64,000 nt of DNA from Aspidapion aeneum (lineage: Eukaryota; Arthropoda; Insecta; Coleoptera; Brentidae): contig OY755045.1 of assembly GCA_963576565.1 (NCBI GenBank), positions 35,670,667 through 35,734,666 of the forward strand, in the 5' to 3' direction. The notes below the pieces were generated by a model that was not told the origin of the DNA, made no database searches, and saw only the letters and a program-made list of their open reading frames with translations. Each line of letters starts with the position of its first letter. Positions within the stretch are counted from its first letter, which is position 1. Positions 35,000 through 46,583 of the stretch are shown piece after piece. The translations under genes were made by a program, and so were the position numbers.

Positions 35000-35790
35000 C
35001 CGATAATCTGAAAGAGGCTTTTCCAATTGAATTTTTCGCATTTTCTAACTGCTGCTGATACCAACGTCCGTCTATTACAATGCACTCATAGAAATAAGAG
35101 TAAAAAAAAAGAATAATTTTTTCATAATTTTTATTATGGCTCAGCTTATTACTTTTTATAGTACACAGCCTCCCTCCACTATGGTAAACTTACCACACAG
35201 CAGGTGGTTGATGCAAGAAAAACTACTGAAAAGTTAAACTGTAGGAAACTGCAAGTAGAGAGAGGGTTTTCCCTTCAACGCCACTGACTTGAGTCCTCCA
35301 AGCTCTTCAAAGAGGGGATAATGGATTACTTAGGTCCAACCTACCGTTAATAAAAAATCAGACTTTAGGCAGACAAGTCGGTAGTCACATTCTAAGTCTT
35401 GTGGAACTTAAACTAAAACCTCTAAATTAATTGTCAGTAAAGAAACATAAGATTTTTCTATTTGCAAAATATTTTGCAATTTGTTATTTTGGTAAGTTAA
35501 AGTTTTTATTTAAATATCTTGGGTCTTGTTTGTTTTATAGGTCATAAGGAAAGTCTTGTAACAATTTGTACATTGCAACAGAGTTTTATTTTGTATTCAT
35601 TAAAGTTTCTAACGTTTTTAAAACCGTTTTATATTTATTTTATACACACAAGAGATCTACTACGGTACCCTTGTTTAAGGGTTCAATTTAAAACAAAATC
35701 GTACCCGACACTATTAATTAAGAGCTAATAGTTTTTTCTTCAAGCGACCACAAAACAAGCATTTTATAGATTTTGATTTTGTTCTTAGTT
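35000..35790. other. Intergenic stretch, nothing recognised
   Basis: The open frame 35519-35728 has no recognisable motif. Confidence 0.35.
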
Positions 35791-35799
35791 TCGGGGTAT

Positions 35800-35990
35800 C
35801 AACCGTAAATTTGAGGGGGTAGCGTGGTAATTCTTCTCAGAAAAAAAATTATGCACTTTTAGTTAATAAATAAAGAGTTAACCAGATAATTACCCGCTAG
35901 AAAAAAATTGATACCAAATAATTTTTTGGTCGACCCCCACCCCTAGATTTTAGTCCAGATTCACGCTCAGGGGCGCATCAGGGGCGCGGC
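35800..35990. repeat. Dispersed C-rich repeat (copy 3)
   Basis: tttgagggggtagcgtggta and gacccccacccctagatttt match, loosely, the repeats at 4195 and 8965. Confidence 0.4.
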
Positions 35991-36099
35991 CCTGGTTTTT
36001 AGAATTTTATTATTATTTTATTATTAAAATTCTACATTTCTAGGTAATGATGTAATCTGAGCTGTTTGAATAAGCAGCTTTTGAAAAGCAGTGTATTTT

Positions 36100-36310
36100 C
36101 TTTGTTAAAGTTAACAGAACCTTTTTCAGGTAATTTTCGTACGTTTTTTGGAATTCTTGAACATTTTTTAATTCTTTTAAAATTTTTGTACCACGCACTG
36201 CCTTCGTGGGGGTAAACTTTACCCTCTATTTTGAATAGAAAAAGTAAGTCAAGTGATATCCTGCTACAAAACTTGTTAAAAAGCCAAAAAGTGTTCCCCT
36301 TGCAAAGAAA
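36100..36310. repeat. Solo relative of the 59.45-kb foldback arm
   Basis: The text ggtaattttcgtacgttttt and gtaccacgcactgccttcg, followed by gggtaaactttaccctctat, resembles one arm of the element at 59455-60074 (cgaagatggtgcgtgctaca and its surroundings). Confidence 0.5.
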
Positions 36311-37520
36311 GTCCAAGTGTTCCTTGAGTTTTCATTAAAATACCAGAACGTGTATCGACTGATTCTATCAACTAACATTTTTGCAGTTACTATTTAAACC
36401 AATTAGTCTCCGCTTTTCCCATAGATTTCCATTGATTTTCCACTTTTGGGTCAAACCAGTTTAATCTATATGTCGTTTATGTACTCTAAGGGTTGAACAG
36501 GTGAACATTTTCCGAAACAAATTTACTTACCAATGCTGCTTGACACTATGCGCTGACATGGAAATGGACAATGCATTTTCAATGTTTAGAAAACTTTGTA
36601 TTTTACCTAAAGTCCCCCCCTGCTAACTTTTGAACAAAATTTCATATCGAAATCAATTAAAACACATCATTAACCCACATAGCACAAAAGCACATCAACG
36701 TTAAATTAACGTGAACAAAAATAATAAAGTTACTTTTTACTAGAAAACAACCATACCATGTAATATTTGATTTGTTAAATCTACATGCTTAAAGATAACT
36801 TCAAAGCAAGGAGGAATCAAGCTATTAAAATGTATTTTTTGCTAAAGTTTCTGGTGCTGTGAATATAACGTATTTTTTACCCTCGTTATTTTCATGTGCC
36901 AAATTCACACTAGAAAAGTCCTCCACAACATGTTTTAATACCCTACTAGATTAAGACTTCTTAAACCTACTTACTTTTTGCGTACTATTTTGTCACGTTT
37001 TTTCTCTATATATTTTTTAATCAAAGAAAGGCGCGAAGGTCTGTTCTAAAGGCCCTCTAGATAAAGACTTGTTAAAAGTAATAACTTTCTGCGTCATTTT
37101 TTCTCCCTTTTTTTTAATAACTTTTTTTTAATGTAAAAGTGATGCGAAAGAATGTTCACTAGTTTAAGACAATAATACAGACAATTTTTAAAGTTGGCGC
37201 TCAAGGCAAGACAAAATCTCTAAACATACATTATGTTTTCTTTAAAAGCTAAACAAGATTTTTCAACAGTAAACACTTTCACACAATATTAATGTGTTTT
37301 TCTTAGGTTAATTACCGATGCGTCGTGATTGTGAAGGATCAGGTATCAGTTAATTAACTGGTTTTTGGAGTTTAGAGGCCAAGAACTCCCGGATAGATTT
37401 CGTCGAAGTAAAAAATATAGTCAATAGGTGGCGCTGCTTCTAGTTAAACCTCAAAAATATTTAGTAGAAAAGCCATGCCAGTCGCGTTTTAACATTCGGG
37501 TAGGAAAGGTGCGAACCTCA

Positions 37521-37962
37521 TGTTAGCTCCCGCTAAATTTCGCGGTTGTTTATATATATTTTTAAAAACACACATACATGGACATGCGCACCAACAACCA
37601 GGGAGATCCTTGTCAATCGCCTAGAGAAAATGGCGTGTTAATTTCGTTCTCCAACTATTTCAAATATCTACACCTGAAAGTGCTCGATTTTTGTGTACTA
37701 AAGCATAGAACTAGAAACTTCAGCCCTTCAGCTACGTGGTGACATCATTAGATCCATTCAGGGGCCCCTTGGAGCGAGGAGAAAGTGGCTACAAAACTGG
37801 TGAGTGCATTTATTCTGATTACCGTTGTGTGACACCAATATTTTACCTATGGACGTTTGATTATTTTGTAATTCATATCAATATTTATGTTGGTTCGCGC
37901 TTTCATTAATTAAAATATTTACAGTCCATTGCATTTAACGTTTTTCTAACCGTGGACTAACA
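37521..37962 (+). repeat. 5' LTR of BEL/Pao element, 442 bp
   Basis: TGTTAGCTCCC...GGACTAACA. A TATA-like tttatatatattttt lies near 37550. It lacks about 30 bp (after acacaca) that the 3' LTR has. A donor-like GTGAGT at 37800 and an acceptor-like TTTACAG ending at 37924 lie in its 3' third. Confidence 0.92.
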
Positions 37963-38353
37963 TGAAGTGCTCCTTCGACCGAATTATTTTAAATAATAAA
38001 TCCATACGACGGTATTAATAATTATTTGCAAGCCGAATAATAACAAGGCAGCCTTGAATTTTCGCATCGTATTTGAAACGTCGAGTCGAGAAAGTCGTCG
38101 GTGTGGTGCGGTGCAGGGCACGTGTGTAGCGCGTGGAAATTCAGTAAACAAAGCGAGTAGGAATCAAAACAAACAAAAGAAACGTTCAGTGTGATAGGTG
38201 TGTACCATATCATTTCGATATTTAAAACAATTTTCATCAATTGCGATAAATTAGTGCATATTTTCGACAACTCGTCATTTTTCTATTTCAGAAGTATTAA
38301 TTTAGCGTTAATTGTATATTTACCGACAATTTCGTCATTTCAAAGGTAAAATC
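37963..38353 (+). other. BEL leader between 5' LTR and gag
   Basis: It begins tgaagtgctccttcgaccg next to the LTR, where a tRNA primer site is expected; the tRNA is not identified. A possible second intron (donor aggtgtgt near 38199, acceptor atttcag near 38291) ends 60 bases before the gag ATG. Confidence 0.4.
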
Positions 38354-39388
38354 ATGTCTGTCAAAAAAGCCGCGCAAAAACGCAAGGGTTTTTTATCTGC
38401 GATCACCGAGTGTTATGTGTTGTCACAGACCGCGGAAAAGGATGAAAGAGCGAGAAACGAGTTTCAAGTGAGGTATTCCGATTTGGATGAAACCTTCGAT
38501 AAATGCATGCTGGCGCATAATGACGTCATTATGTTGATAGACGACTCGGACGATGAGGAGTTTAAAACGCAGGATGCGATCCTTTCAGAAGCTCGTAAAT
38601 ATTTTTATGCGTGTAAGGGGGTTTACTCTAAAATATTTCCGGTTGAGGCCCCATCCTTTTCGGGATCATATGTTCGACAAAACGAATCTGAAACTCCAAA
38701 ACTCAAAGAGTTAGGTATTCCCATATTCCGAGGTGATAAAAAATTATGGCCAAGCTTTTTCGATCTTTTTAATAACATTATAGATCAAAATCAAAGTCTA
38801 AGTAACGTTCGAAAACTTCAATATTTATTTTCATATCTCGAGGATGAGCCTTTAAAATTGATATCAGGGATTAGCTTATCTGATCAAAATTATAAAATTG
38901 CTTACGACAAATTAGTCAATAGATATCAAAACAAGCGAGACCTCGCAAATGATGCTTTAAGCTCAATTATGAACTCCACCTTAAAAAACGAGTCAGCTAA
39001 AGAATTACGTAATTTAATTGACACCTTTTCTGAATCCCTAGAAATTTTAAAATCACTTAGCTTTGACGTTGACAGTTGGGACTTTATTATTTTTTTCATT
39101 TTATTAGAAAAATTGGATATTCCAACGCGTTCAAATTTCGAAATGAGTCACGCCAATACTAATACCGAAATTCCCACTTTTCAGTCACTTTTTCAATTTC
39201 TAGAAAAAGATGTAAAGTTTTGGAATCACTTCCTCAATCAACAGCACCCAAAAAGGTGCCTATCTATCAAAAATCAAATTCTATGCAAAATCAGTCTGGG
39301 CAAAAGCCTACCTATCAAAATTCAAATTCTATGCGAAGTCAGTTTGGGCAAAAGCCTACCTATAAATCATCCAATTCGCCTTTTATAG
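38354..39388 (+). pseudogene. BEL gag, N-terminal part, frameshifted
   Basis: The first ATG is at 38354; the frame is also open for 14 codons upstream, without an ATG. It starts MSVKKAAQKRKGF and contains the DUF1759-like Gag region (LKELGIPIFRGDKKLWPSFFDLF, LQYLFSYLEDEPLKLISG, LVNRYQNKRDLA). Around 39208, in a run of A, the expected frame is lost by one base. The last ~60 residues before the stop at 39388 are therefore out of frame and unrelated to Gag. The Gag protein would form the particle that packages element RNA in the cytoplasm. Interruption follows the domain, so a truncated Gag could still be made. Confidence 0.85.
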
Positions 39389-40073
39389 GACTGGCTGGCA
39401 CCTCAACTAATTCAAGTACGGGAATAAAATGTTTCCGGTGTAATCAAGGTCACGTGCTTTCGAAATGTCAAACATTTCTTAGTCTCTCACCTATCGATCG
39501 CCTATCTTTCGTCAAGCAGAAAAAATTATGTCTAGCGTGTTTTCATCCCCTGCATGGCGTAGATATGTGCAAATCAAAATATTCATGCAGGACTTGCAAT
39601 AGTAAAAGGCACCACACTTTAACTCATATCTTAGAAACTAATCAAGAGTCTGGAAGCCAAGATACTAGTCCTGTCATTCACACACCACCTGTCAATAATC
39701 TTCATGTGTCATTAAATGCCTCAGGACCTTCAGGTACCTTTCTTTTATGCACCCCCATAATAGATGTTATGGACGGTTGCGGAAATTTTCAACCTGTAAG
39801 GGCACTGCTTGATTCTGGATCACAGACAGGATTCATCAGTGAAAAGTGTATTCAGCGTCTTAATCTTCCTAGGCGAAGTTACACCACTGAAATATTCGGA
39901 TTAAATCAGATGTCTTCTTTTACTTCCAAAGGGCTCGTTCAATGTCACATTAAGTCACAAGGACAAGTCACTCCTTTACTTAATTTCGAAGCAATTGTTG
40001 TTCCACAACTATGTTCCAATATGCCTACATTCTCTTTGAACGATAATCAGTGGAAACACTTGGAAGACCTTAA
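39209..40073 (+). pseudogene. BEL Gag zinc knuckle and aspartic protease block
   Basis: It continues gag-pol in the next frame after the indel. It has a nucleocapsid knuckle CFRCNQGHVLSKC (CX2CX3HX4C, 39430-39468) and a second Cys/His-rich segment (CLACFHPLHGVDMC, CRTCNSKRHH). The protease active site is ALLDSGSQTGFIS, with the aspartate at 39811. A second one-base shift near 40072 moves the rest to another frame; the original open frame would stop at 40101. The knuckle binds element RNA and the protease cuts the polyprotein. Confidence 0.85.
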
Positions 40074-40285
40074 ATGCCGACCCATCTTATTTCAAATCTA
40101 GACCTGTGGACCTGGTTATTGGTTGCGAGCTATTCGCACAGATATTCAAGGAGGGCAGGGTTCTTGGACAGGTAGGGCAGCCTTCAGCCCTTGAAACTAT
40201 CTTTGGCTGGGTCGTCATGGGAAAGGTTGACGAAGTAGGTAGTCTTACGGAACGAACCAGTTGTTTTTTAACGAGTCATTCCCTC
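40074..40285 (+). pseudogene. BEL protease-RT linker block
   Basis: After the second shift the frame reads PVDLVIGCELFAQIFKEGRV and TIFGWVVMGKV, a conserved BEL/Pao stretch at the end of the protease region. A third shift near 40283 ends it; its own frame stops at 40291. Confidence 0.8.
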
Positions 40286-41184
40286 CTTTAGAGGTCATTC
40301 TCCCTAGGTTTTGGGAAATCGAACATTTGCTTAAAAAACAAATCTTATCAAAATAAGAAAAACAGGCAGAATCAATTTTTACTGCTAGTGTAGTACGGCA
40401 ACCGAGCGGTAAATTCATGGTAGATCTTCCGTTTAAAGACAAAATAAACCCTGACCTAGGAAAAACTTATCCGCAAGCTTATCGTAGATTTTTACTTCTA
40501 GAAAATAGATTAATCAAAAATCCTGATCTGTACACTGCCTATTCAAGTTTCATGCAAGACTATATCGATTCTAATCATATGAGTTTAGTTTTATCTAGTC
40601 AACCAAAGGTCGACGTATCGTGTTTTTTAGCACATCATTGCGTACTAAAGCCGGAAAGCTTAAGTACAAAATTAAGGGTAGTCTGGGATTGTTCGGCAGT
40701 CACCCCAAAAAATATTAGTCTCAATGACACATTGTTATCTGGACCGAAACTTCAAAAGGATATTGCTTCTTTACTCCTTACGTTTCGTCTTAATCCTATT
40801 GCCTACATTGCTGACATCAAACAGATGTTCCGTCAAGTTCTTATCAATCCTTATCACCGTCCTTATCAAAGGATATTGTGGAGGTTTTCTCCACAGGACC
40901 CACTTTCAGTGTGGGAACTTTCTACTGTCACTTTTGGCATGACATGCTCACCTTTTCTAGCCATGCGTACCTTAAATGAGCTGGCAGAGAGAGAAAAGGA
41001 ACGTTTTCCTATGGCTAGTACTGTTCTAAAAACGTCAATCTATATCGACGATATCTTGGGAACTAGCCCTTCGCTTTCTGAAGCTCTCTCCCTTCAAACA
41101 GAACTCAATGATTTGTTGAAGTCGGGAGGATTTGAACTTAAAAATTGGGCAAGAAATTGTCCTGAGTTATTGGCAACATTGTAA
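40286..41184 (+). pseudogene. BEL reverse transcriptase, two in-frame stops
   Basis: The frame reopens with PPLEVILPRFWEIEHLL, meets TAA at 40354-40356, then is open to TAA at 41182-41184. RT motifs are in order: VDLPFKD, YRRFLLLENRL, LRVVWDCSA, LNDTLLSGP, YIADIKQMFRQV (first catalytic aspartate), ILWRF, FGMTCSPFLA and the catalytic YIDD at 41041-41052. The second stop is a single codon in an otherwise continuous frame, followed directly by the next block. The enzyme would copy element RNA to DNA inside particles. Confidence 0.9.
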
Positions 41185-43620
41185 GAGTCCGATCGTCAAA
41201 TGCCTCTCTCTTTCGACAAGGAGGAACCCCACTTTATCAAAGTTTTAGGACTTCAATGGCTTCCAAAAAACGACATTTTTTCTTATCAATGCCGAATGAA
41301 GGACAAACCCCCAACCAAACGTTCTATTTTATCTATCATAGGGACAATCTTCGATCCCTTAGGTTTTCTTTGTCCCTTGTTGCTACAAGCAAAATTTATT
41401 TTGCAACAGTTGTGGATATCGAAAATAGGCTGGGACGAAGAACCAGATTCTTCTATCATCGACTCTTGGAACAAACTTTGTTCTGAATTCCTGCTTCTTT
41501 CCAATTTTCAATTACCCCGACAAATCAAACTGTCAAAAACCAATACCTGTCAAATCATCGGCTTCTGTGACGCTTCAATTCGAGGCTACGCAGGCGTCGT
41601 ATATTTTCGTGTAGAAGAGGAAAACAATATATCTGTTTCTCTCATATCTACAAAATCTAGGGTCGCGCCTATAAAGTCACAGACTTTGGCTAGGCTAGAA
41701 CTCCTAGGCGCATTTCTTTTAAGCGAATTATTTGGCTTCGTTTTATCTAGCTATGAAGGAAAAATAACTTTTACAAATATCGTTACTTTCTGCGATTCGC
41801 AAGTCGTAATGCACTGGCTTTCATCCCCTCCTAATCGCTGGCAAACCTTTGTTGGAAATCGAGTCAGTAGAATCCAAGAAATCATTCCCTCAAACTCATG
41901 GCGCTACATTCCTTCTGCTTTAAATGCAGCCGATATTGCGTCACGAGGGGCCACCCCTTCACAGCTCATGTCACATGACATGTGGTGGAACGCACCGTCG
42001 TTTTTGTGGTCTCCCGAAAACGAATGGCCCGATTTTCATAAATCAAAAATGCCGATTGATTTCGGAGATATTAATCTGGAGGAAAAGCCAAAAGTCTGTT
42101 GCAATGCGATAATTGATGTCAACTTCTTAGATCAGCTTCTTATCAAATATTCATCTATATCAAAAATTCAACGTATCATTTGTTATGTCCTTCGAATAGT
42201 TAACCTTTTTCAAAACCATTCCTATCAAAAACCTACTAAGCCGCCGGACCAAAAAGTTATTTTTGAGAATATTGGTTTTCCTACCACCGGTGAGATGCAA
42301 AGTGCGTTACACCTTCTTATCAAACGCGTTCAAGGTTCTTGTTTTTCTGAGCTTTTTTCCGCGTTATCTAAGGATAAACCAATACCGAAACCTTTGCGAA
42401 AACTTTCACCTTTTCTTGATGAGAATAATATCATTAGAGTCGGTGGCAGATTAGAAAAATCTGACCTTTTGTCTTATTCTGCAAAACACCCCGTCTTACT
42501 TTCGAGTGACCATCGTTTAACTACTCTTCTTATCGAGTCCGCTCATCGACAATATCTTCATCCTGGGATTAAAAAATTACATAATCTGCTTTTACAGCAA
42601 TTTTGGATATTATCTGCCAGACGGGCAATTCAAAGAACCATATCCAAGTGCTTGCAATGCTTTAGAATCAACCCTAAACCCTATAGACCGCCCATAATGA
42701 GTTCACTTCCCGCTCATCGAATCAATCAACTTAAACCTTTTTCGAGTGTAGCTATCGACTTTTGTGGATCTTTCTTTGTGATTCCTCATCGTTACCGTGG
42801 TTGTAAAGCTTTCAAATCGTATGTCTGTGTGTTTGTCTGTACGGCCACACATTGCGTGCATTTGGAATTAACCATGGAACTGTCCACCGAAGGGTTCGTA
42901 GGTGCATTCCATCGATTCATTTCCAGATGCGGAAGCGTGATGCAATGCTGGTCAGATCAAGGCAGTAGTTTTATAGGGTTTCGTAACCAATTACTGGATT
43001 ACGCAAGAAGTGCTGCCACCAGGCTTTCTATTCGTTGGCATCTGGGACCTCCTCTCAGTCCACATTTCAATAGCCTGGCAGAAGCTGGCGTCAAAAGTTT
43101 TAAAACTCACTTTGTACGAGTTGTCGGCGACCAGAAGTTGTCTATCATGGAGATGTCCACCCTTACCTGTCGCATAGAAGCCGTACTTAATAGTCGCCCT
43201 TTATCTCCTGCCTCTTCAGACCCACACGATCTTCAACCTCTTACCCCTGGGCATTTTTTGACACTTGAACCCCTTAATTCAGAAATTCCGGAGTCAGATT
43301 TGTCCGAGGTTCCCCTAAATCGGCTCTCGAGATGGCAACTAATCCAAAAACTACATAATGATTTTTGGAAACGGTATTCTATAGAGTATTTGCATACGCT
43401 ACAACAGCGACACAAGTGGGCTGAGTCGTCCCCAAATATCAAATTAAATGATTTGGTTATCATAACAAGTGATCACATTCAATCGCCTTTGAAATGGCCG
43501 GTCGGTCGGGTCATCGAACTGCATCCCGGCGGGGACGGTCAGGTGCGTGTTGCGACGGTACAAACGGTTACCGGTGTTTATAAGCGGCCAGTTGTAAAAC
43601 TGTGCCTCTTGCCAAATTAA
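41185..43620 (+). pseudogene. BEL RNase H, integrase and C-terminal domain
   Basis: This is the longest intact part, more than 800 codons, in frame with the RT block. It begins with the RT connection (FIKVLGLQWLP), then an RNase H-like region (IIGFCDASIRGYAGVVYF, LELLGAFLLSEL, FCDSQVVMHWL, ALNAADIASRG). Next are a zinc-binding integrase N-terminus (HRQYLHPGI, CLQCF) and the core with D at 42757, D at 42955 and E at 43081 (AIDFCGS, WSDQGSS, SLAEAGVK). The DUF5641-like tail ends at TAA 43618. It matches the fragment at 3-569 from the last catalytic residue on. Removes RNA and inserts the DNA copy. Confidence 0.92.
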
Positions 43621-43865
43621 AAGTAATTTTAATTTTCTACCTTTTACCGGGTATTACAATAGGTTTTTTTTATTTTTAATTTTTTTTGAATTTTTTGTTT
43701 GTTTGTTTTGCCTTTTTTCGGGATTTCGTTATCTCTAAATAAACTTACGATACTTATCTATTTTCATTCATTTATATTTATCGGTCGATTCTTTTTCTTA
43801 TATCTATATCTGTCCGGTTGAGATTCTAAAATTGTGTGTTTTGGAGGGCAGTTATCTTATGGATC

Positions 43866-44440
43866 GTTCATACTCGTCTTTTGTCTAGTCTTTTGTCTTG
43901 GTTTAGTCATATGTCTTGTTATAAGAAAGTTAAATCCACTGTTTCTTATGGGAGTGTTCATACAATGCTTTTGCTTTTGTTTTTGATTAGTCTTTGTCTT
44001 AAGAGTTGCCAACTTTCAATCCTTAGGACAAGGACTAAGACGAGTGACAGACATCAGCTGATATTTGTTGTTTTTTTTACAGGGCGTCCGAAGAGTGCAA
44101 GCGCGCGGCCGAAAGTTTGAATTTACCGCCATTAATCATGTTTTTAACGGAAAATCACAACATAACCTCAAAATTTTATTTGTTTTTATTTTCTTTTTCG
44201 CTTTTGTTCTTTCGTGTCTGTGTTTCGTGCACAGATTAGGTTAAATAAGATTGTTTTGTGTAGAAAATGATTTTTGAAAAGGTGTCTTTTTATTGAAATT
44301 GAATTTTTTTTCCAGTGGGTTATGACTAAGACTAATCAAAAACAAAAGACGAGTATGAACAGCCGATTTTGTTTAAGACAGCTAAGACTAATCAAAGGAC
44401 AAAGACTAATCAAAAACAAAAGACTAAGACGAGTATGAAC
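43866..44440. mobile_element. Foldback element at the 3' LTR, 575 bp
   Basis: The left end gttcatactcgtcttttgtc mirrors right-side text at 44343-44360 and again at 44417-44440, so the right arm is present twice as a direct repeat. A related internal piece (gtgttcatacaatgctttt) starts at 43955. It ends five bases from the 3' LTR, whose first bases are altered. It has no coding capacity. It could also be a tandemly rearranged MITE. Confidence 0.7.
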
Positions 44441-44444
44441 AATA

Positions 44445-44915
44445 CTTTAGCTCCCGCTAAATTTCGCGGTTGTTTATATATATTTTTACAAACACACAAC
44501 TGTATGAAGGACAAAGCGCATTCCGCGTATTTGGACATGCGCACCAACAACCAGGGAGATCCTTGTCAATCGCCTAGAGAAAATGGCGTGTTAATTTCGT
44601 TCTCCAACTATTTCAAATATCTACACCTGAAAGTGCTCGATTTTTGTGTACTGAAGCATAGAACTAGAAACTTCAGCCCTTCAGCTACGTGGTGACATCA
44701 TTAGATCCATTCAGGGGCCCCTTGGAGCGAGGAGAAAGTGGCTGCAAAACTGGTGAGTGCATTTGTTCTGATTACCGTTGTGTGACACCAATATTTTACC
44801 TATGGACGTTTGATTATTTCGTAATTCATATCAATATTTATGTTGGTTCGCGCTTTCATTAATTAAAATATTTACAGTCCATTGCATTTAACGTTTTTCT
44901 AACCGTGGACTAACA
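44445..44915 (+). repeat. 3' LTR of BEL/Pao element, 471 bp
   Basis: It is nearly identical to the 5' LTR apart from its first two bases (CT for TG), an extra segment of about 30 bp and a handful of substitutions. It ends GGACTAACA at 44915. Confidence 0.92.
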
Positions 44916-45246
44916 CCTAATGTGATTATGACATTGATAAAAATCTACTTAGAATTCAATTTAAAATAATCTTAGCTGTTTTTAATTTTTTAATTTTAAT
45001 ATATGAAATGAACGTTTTTTTCTAACAGCTTTTAAAATGAACTTTTTTTCTTCTCACGCATTTTTTGCGTGTTAAACACGTGATTGTGCTATATGAGAAT
45101 GTTATCACTTTTACAAACCACTACTTTTTTGGCGTTTTTTTTTGTAATCGGGAACAAGAAGGGTAGTTTTGAAAGGTGTTTCGATAGTCAATCCACTGCC
45201 GTCGAATTTTTGAAATCAGTTAAAAGTTCCCTAGTAGATATGGGTA

Positions 45247-45950
45247 GAGGAAAGTCGCCTAATTTTGGATAGTTGCCTAATTTTGGATACCGTATTATCT
45301 CAAAATCCGTTTACAGTTTTCTTCAATTCAAACCACAAAACGAAGCGTCTCTAACATAAAATGATTCTCTGAGAAGCGCACAGTTCGACTGTTCACCACT
45401 ATGTGTTGCCATAAGCTTATGTGTTTAATTGTTAAAACGAGTTTTTTGTTGCTCCATGTGTAAACCGTTATTAAAAGGTAAGTACAGCCTAGGAAAGTAA
45501 GTGTAATTTGGCAAGAATGTACAAGAATAGTTGAAGAACAAGACTATGTATTTGAAATAAGAATTTCTCTCACGGACTTTTTGATATTAGTCACATAACC
45601 TAGAATATAAAGGTTGCCTACCAACCTGGATATAGTGTTCACTTTGCTTCCGATGGGCACATGAAGACAGTGCTGGTAGTGAGTAAACAAAAGCTTATGT
45701 GTGTGACTTTTGCTTTGAAAAATAGGTTCCAAATTTTGGATAGGGTATCCAATTTTGGGAACCCTATTTTTAAATTTGAAAAAGTGCTTTGTTTTACTTT
45801 GGTCGAATTTTTGTATTCTTTAGGGTTGAAATACATATTTTTGTGAGCGTAGCCCGAGGCGTAGGCTGTTTTTAATGACGTAACAACATATTTTAGGAAC
45901 ACAAAAAAAGTTAGAATAAAAAAACCATCCAAAATTAGGCGACCTTCCTC
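45247..45950. mobile_element. TA-flanked inverted-repeat element, 704 bp
   Basis: The left end gaggaaagtcgcctaatttt mirrors the right end aaaattaggcgaccttcctc, with TA outside both. Terminal-like text ttttggatagggtatccaat recurs in the middle. Short open frames inside show no transposase motif. Confidence 0.8.
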
Positions 45951-46583
45951 TATTTTAATTTATATTGGGTATCTAAAAAGTCCCATTTTTAATTAAAATT
46001 TATACAAAATCGTTAGCAAATTTAAATATTAGTATGGTTGCTGCACTTGTTTTTTTTGGCAAACATAATTTTTGATAGCATGCTTCTTTCTTTGCCTTTC
46101 ATCCTCTTAACACCTTATTTTTTTATGCGGAAAATCTGTGAGAAAAGCTGTTGAAAAAATACGCTCGGGAAAATAATCCCTACTTAGATATAATTAATTT
46201 ACCAGGTGAAGAGACTAACGCGAAAAGTTTTGAGTGGCTTTTATAAAGGCCGATTTTTTAGTTACCTTGTTAATAAACTTTTTTATGTAAGGGAAGCAAT
46301 ATTGGGATTCTTTTTATTAGTTACTTTTCTTCTATTTATCTATAATATATATATAACCCACCTTAACCCAATTATTTGTGCATTAAAAACAGACTATATA
46401 TAGAACTACACAAAATCCTTATGGTTCTCACATTAACTATTGCCTGGAACCTGGAAACACCTGCAACTCACACAATTATTGTGTGTCCAGTCCCCCTAAC
46501 TTTTTTAGTTAAAATTTCAATTTTATTTCTGCCCACCCTCAAATTTCTGTGCCGAAATCCGCCACTTCTATGAATCATACATG

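Larger units (their letters stand above)
37521..44915 (+). mobile_element. Nearly complete BEL/Pao LTR retrotransposon, 7.4 kb
   Basis: Two LTRs with TGTTAG...CTAACA ends bound one gag-pol region in the order Gag, zinc knuckle, protease, RT, RNase H, integrase, which is the BEL/Pao order. The flanks cctca (37516-37520) and cctaa (44916-44920) fit a 5-bp target duplication with one change. The site is a CCCACATAGC element, whose text continues across the insertion. No envelope frame follows pol. The coding region is broken by at least three frameshifts and two stop codons. A separate foldback element lies between pol and the 3' LTR. Confidence 0.95.
36674..45097. mobile_element. CCCACATAGC inverted-repeat element, copy B (split by BEL)
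   Basis: The left part 36674-37520 starts CCCACATAGCACAAAAGCAC and follows copy A closely. The right part resumes at 44916 with cctaatgtgattatgac and ends gtgttaaacacgtgattgtg with a mutated terminus near 45097. AA flanks both ends. Without the retrotransposon it would be about 1.0 kb. The BEL element inserted into it, so copy B is older. Confidence 0.8.

Noticed and set aside
38312..38353. Upstream start for gag at 38312
   Set aside because: The codon there is TTG; the first ATG in this frame is at 38354.
43620..44445. Possible envelope gene after pol in the BEL element
   Set aside because: Only short frames; the space is taken by AT-rich text and a foldback element.
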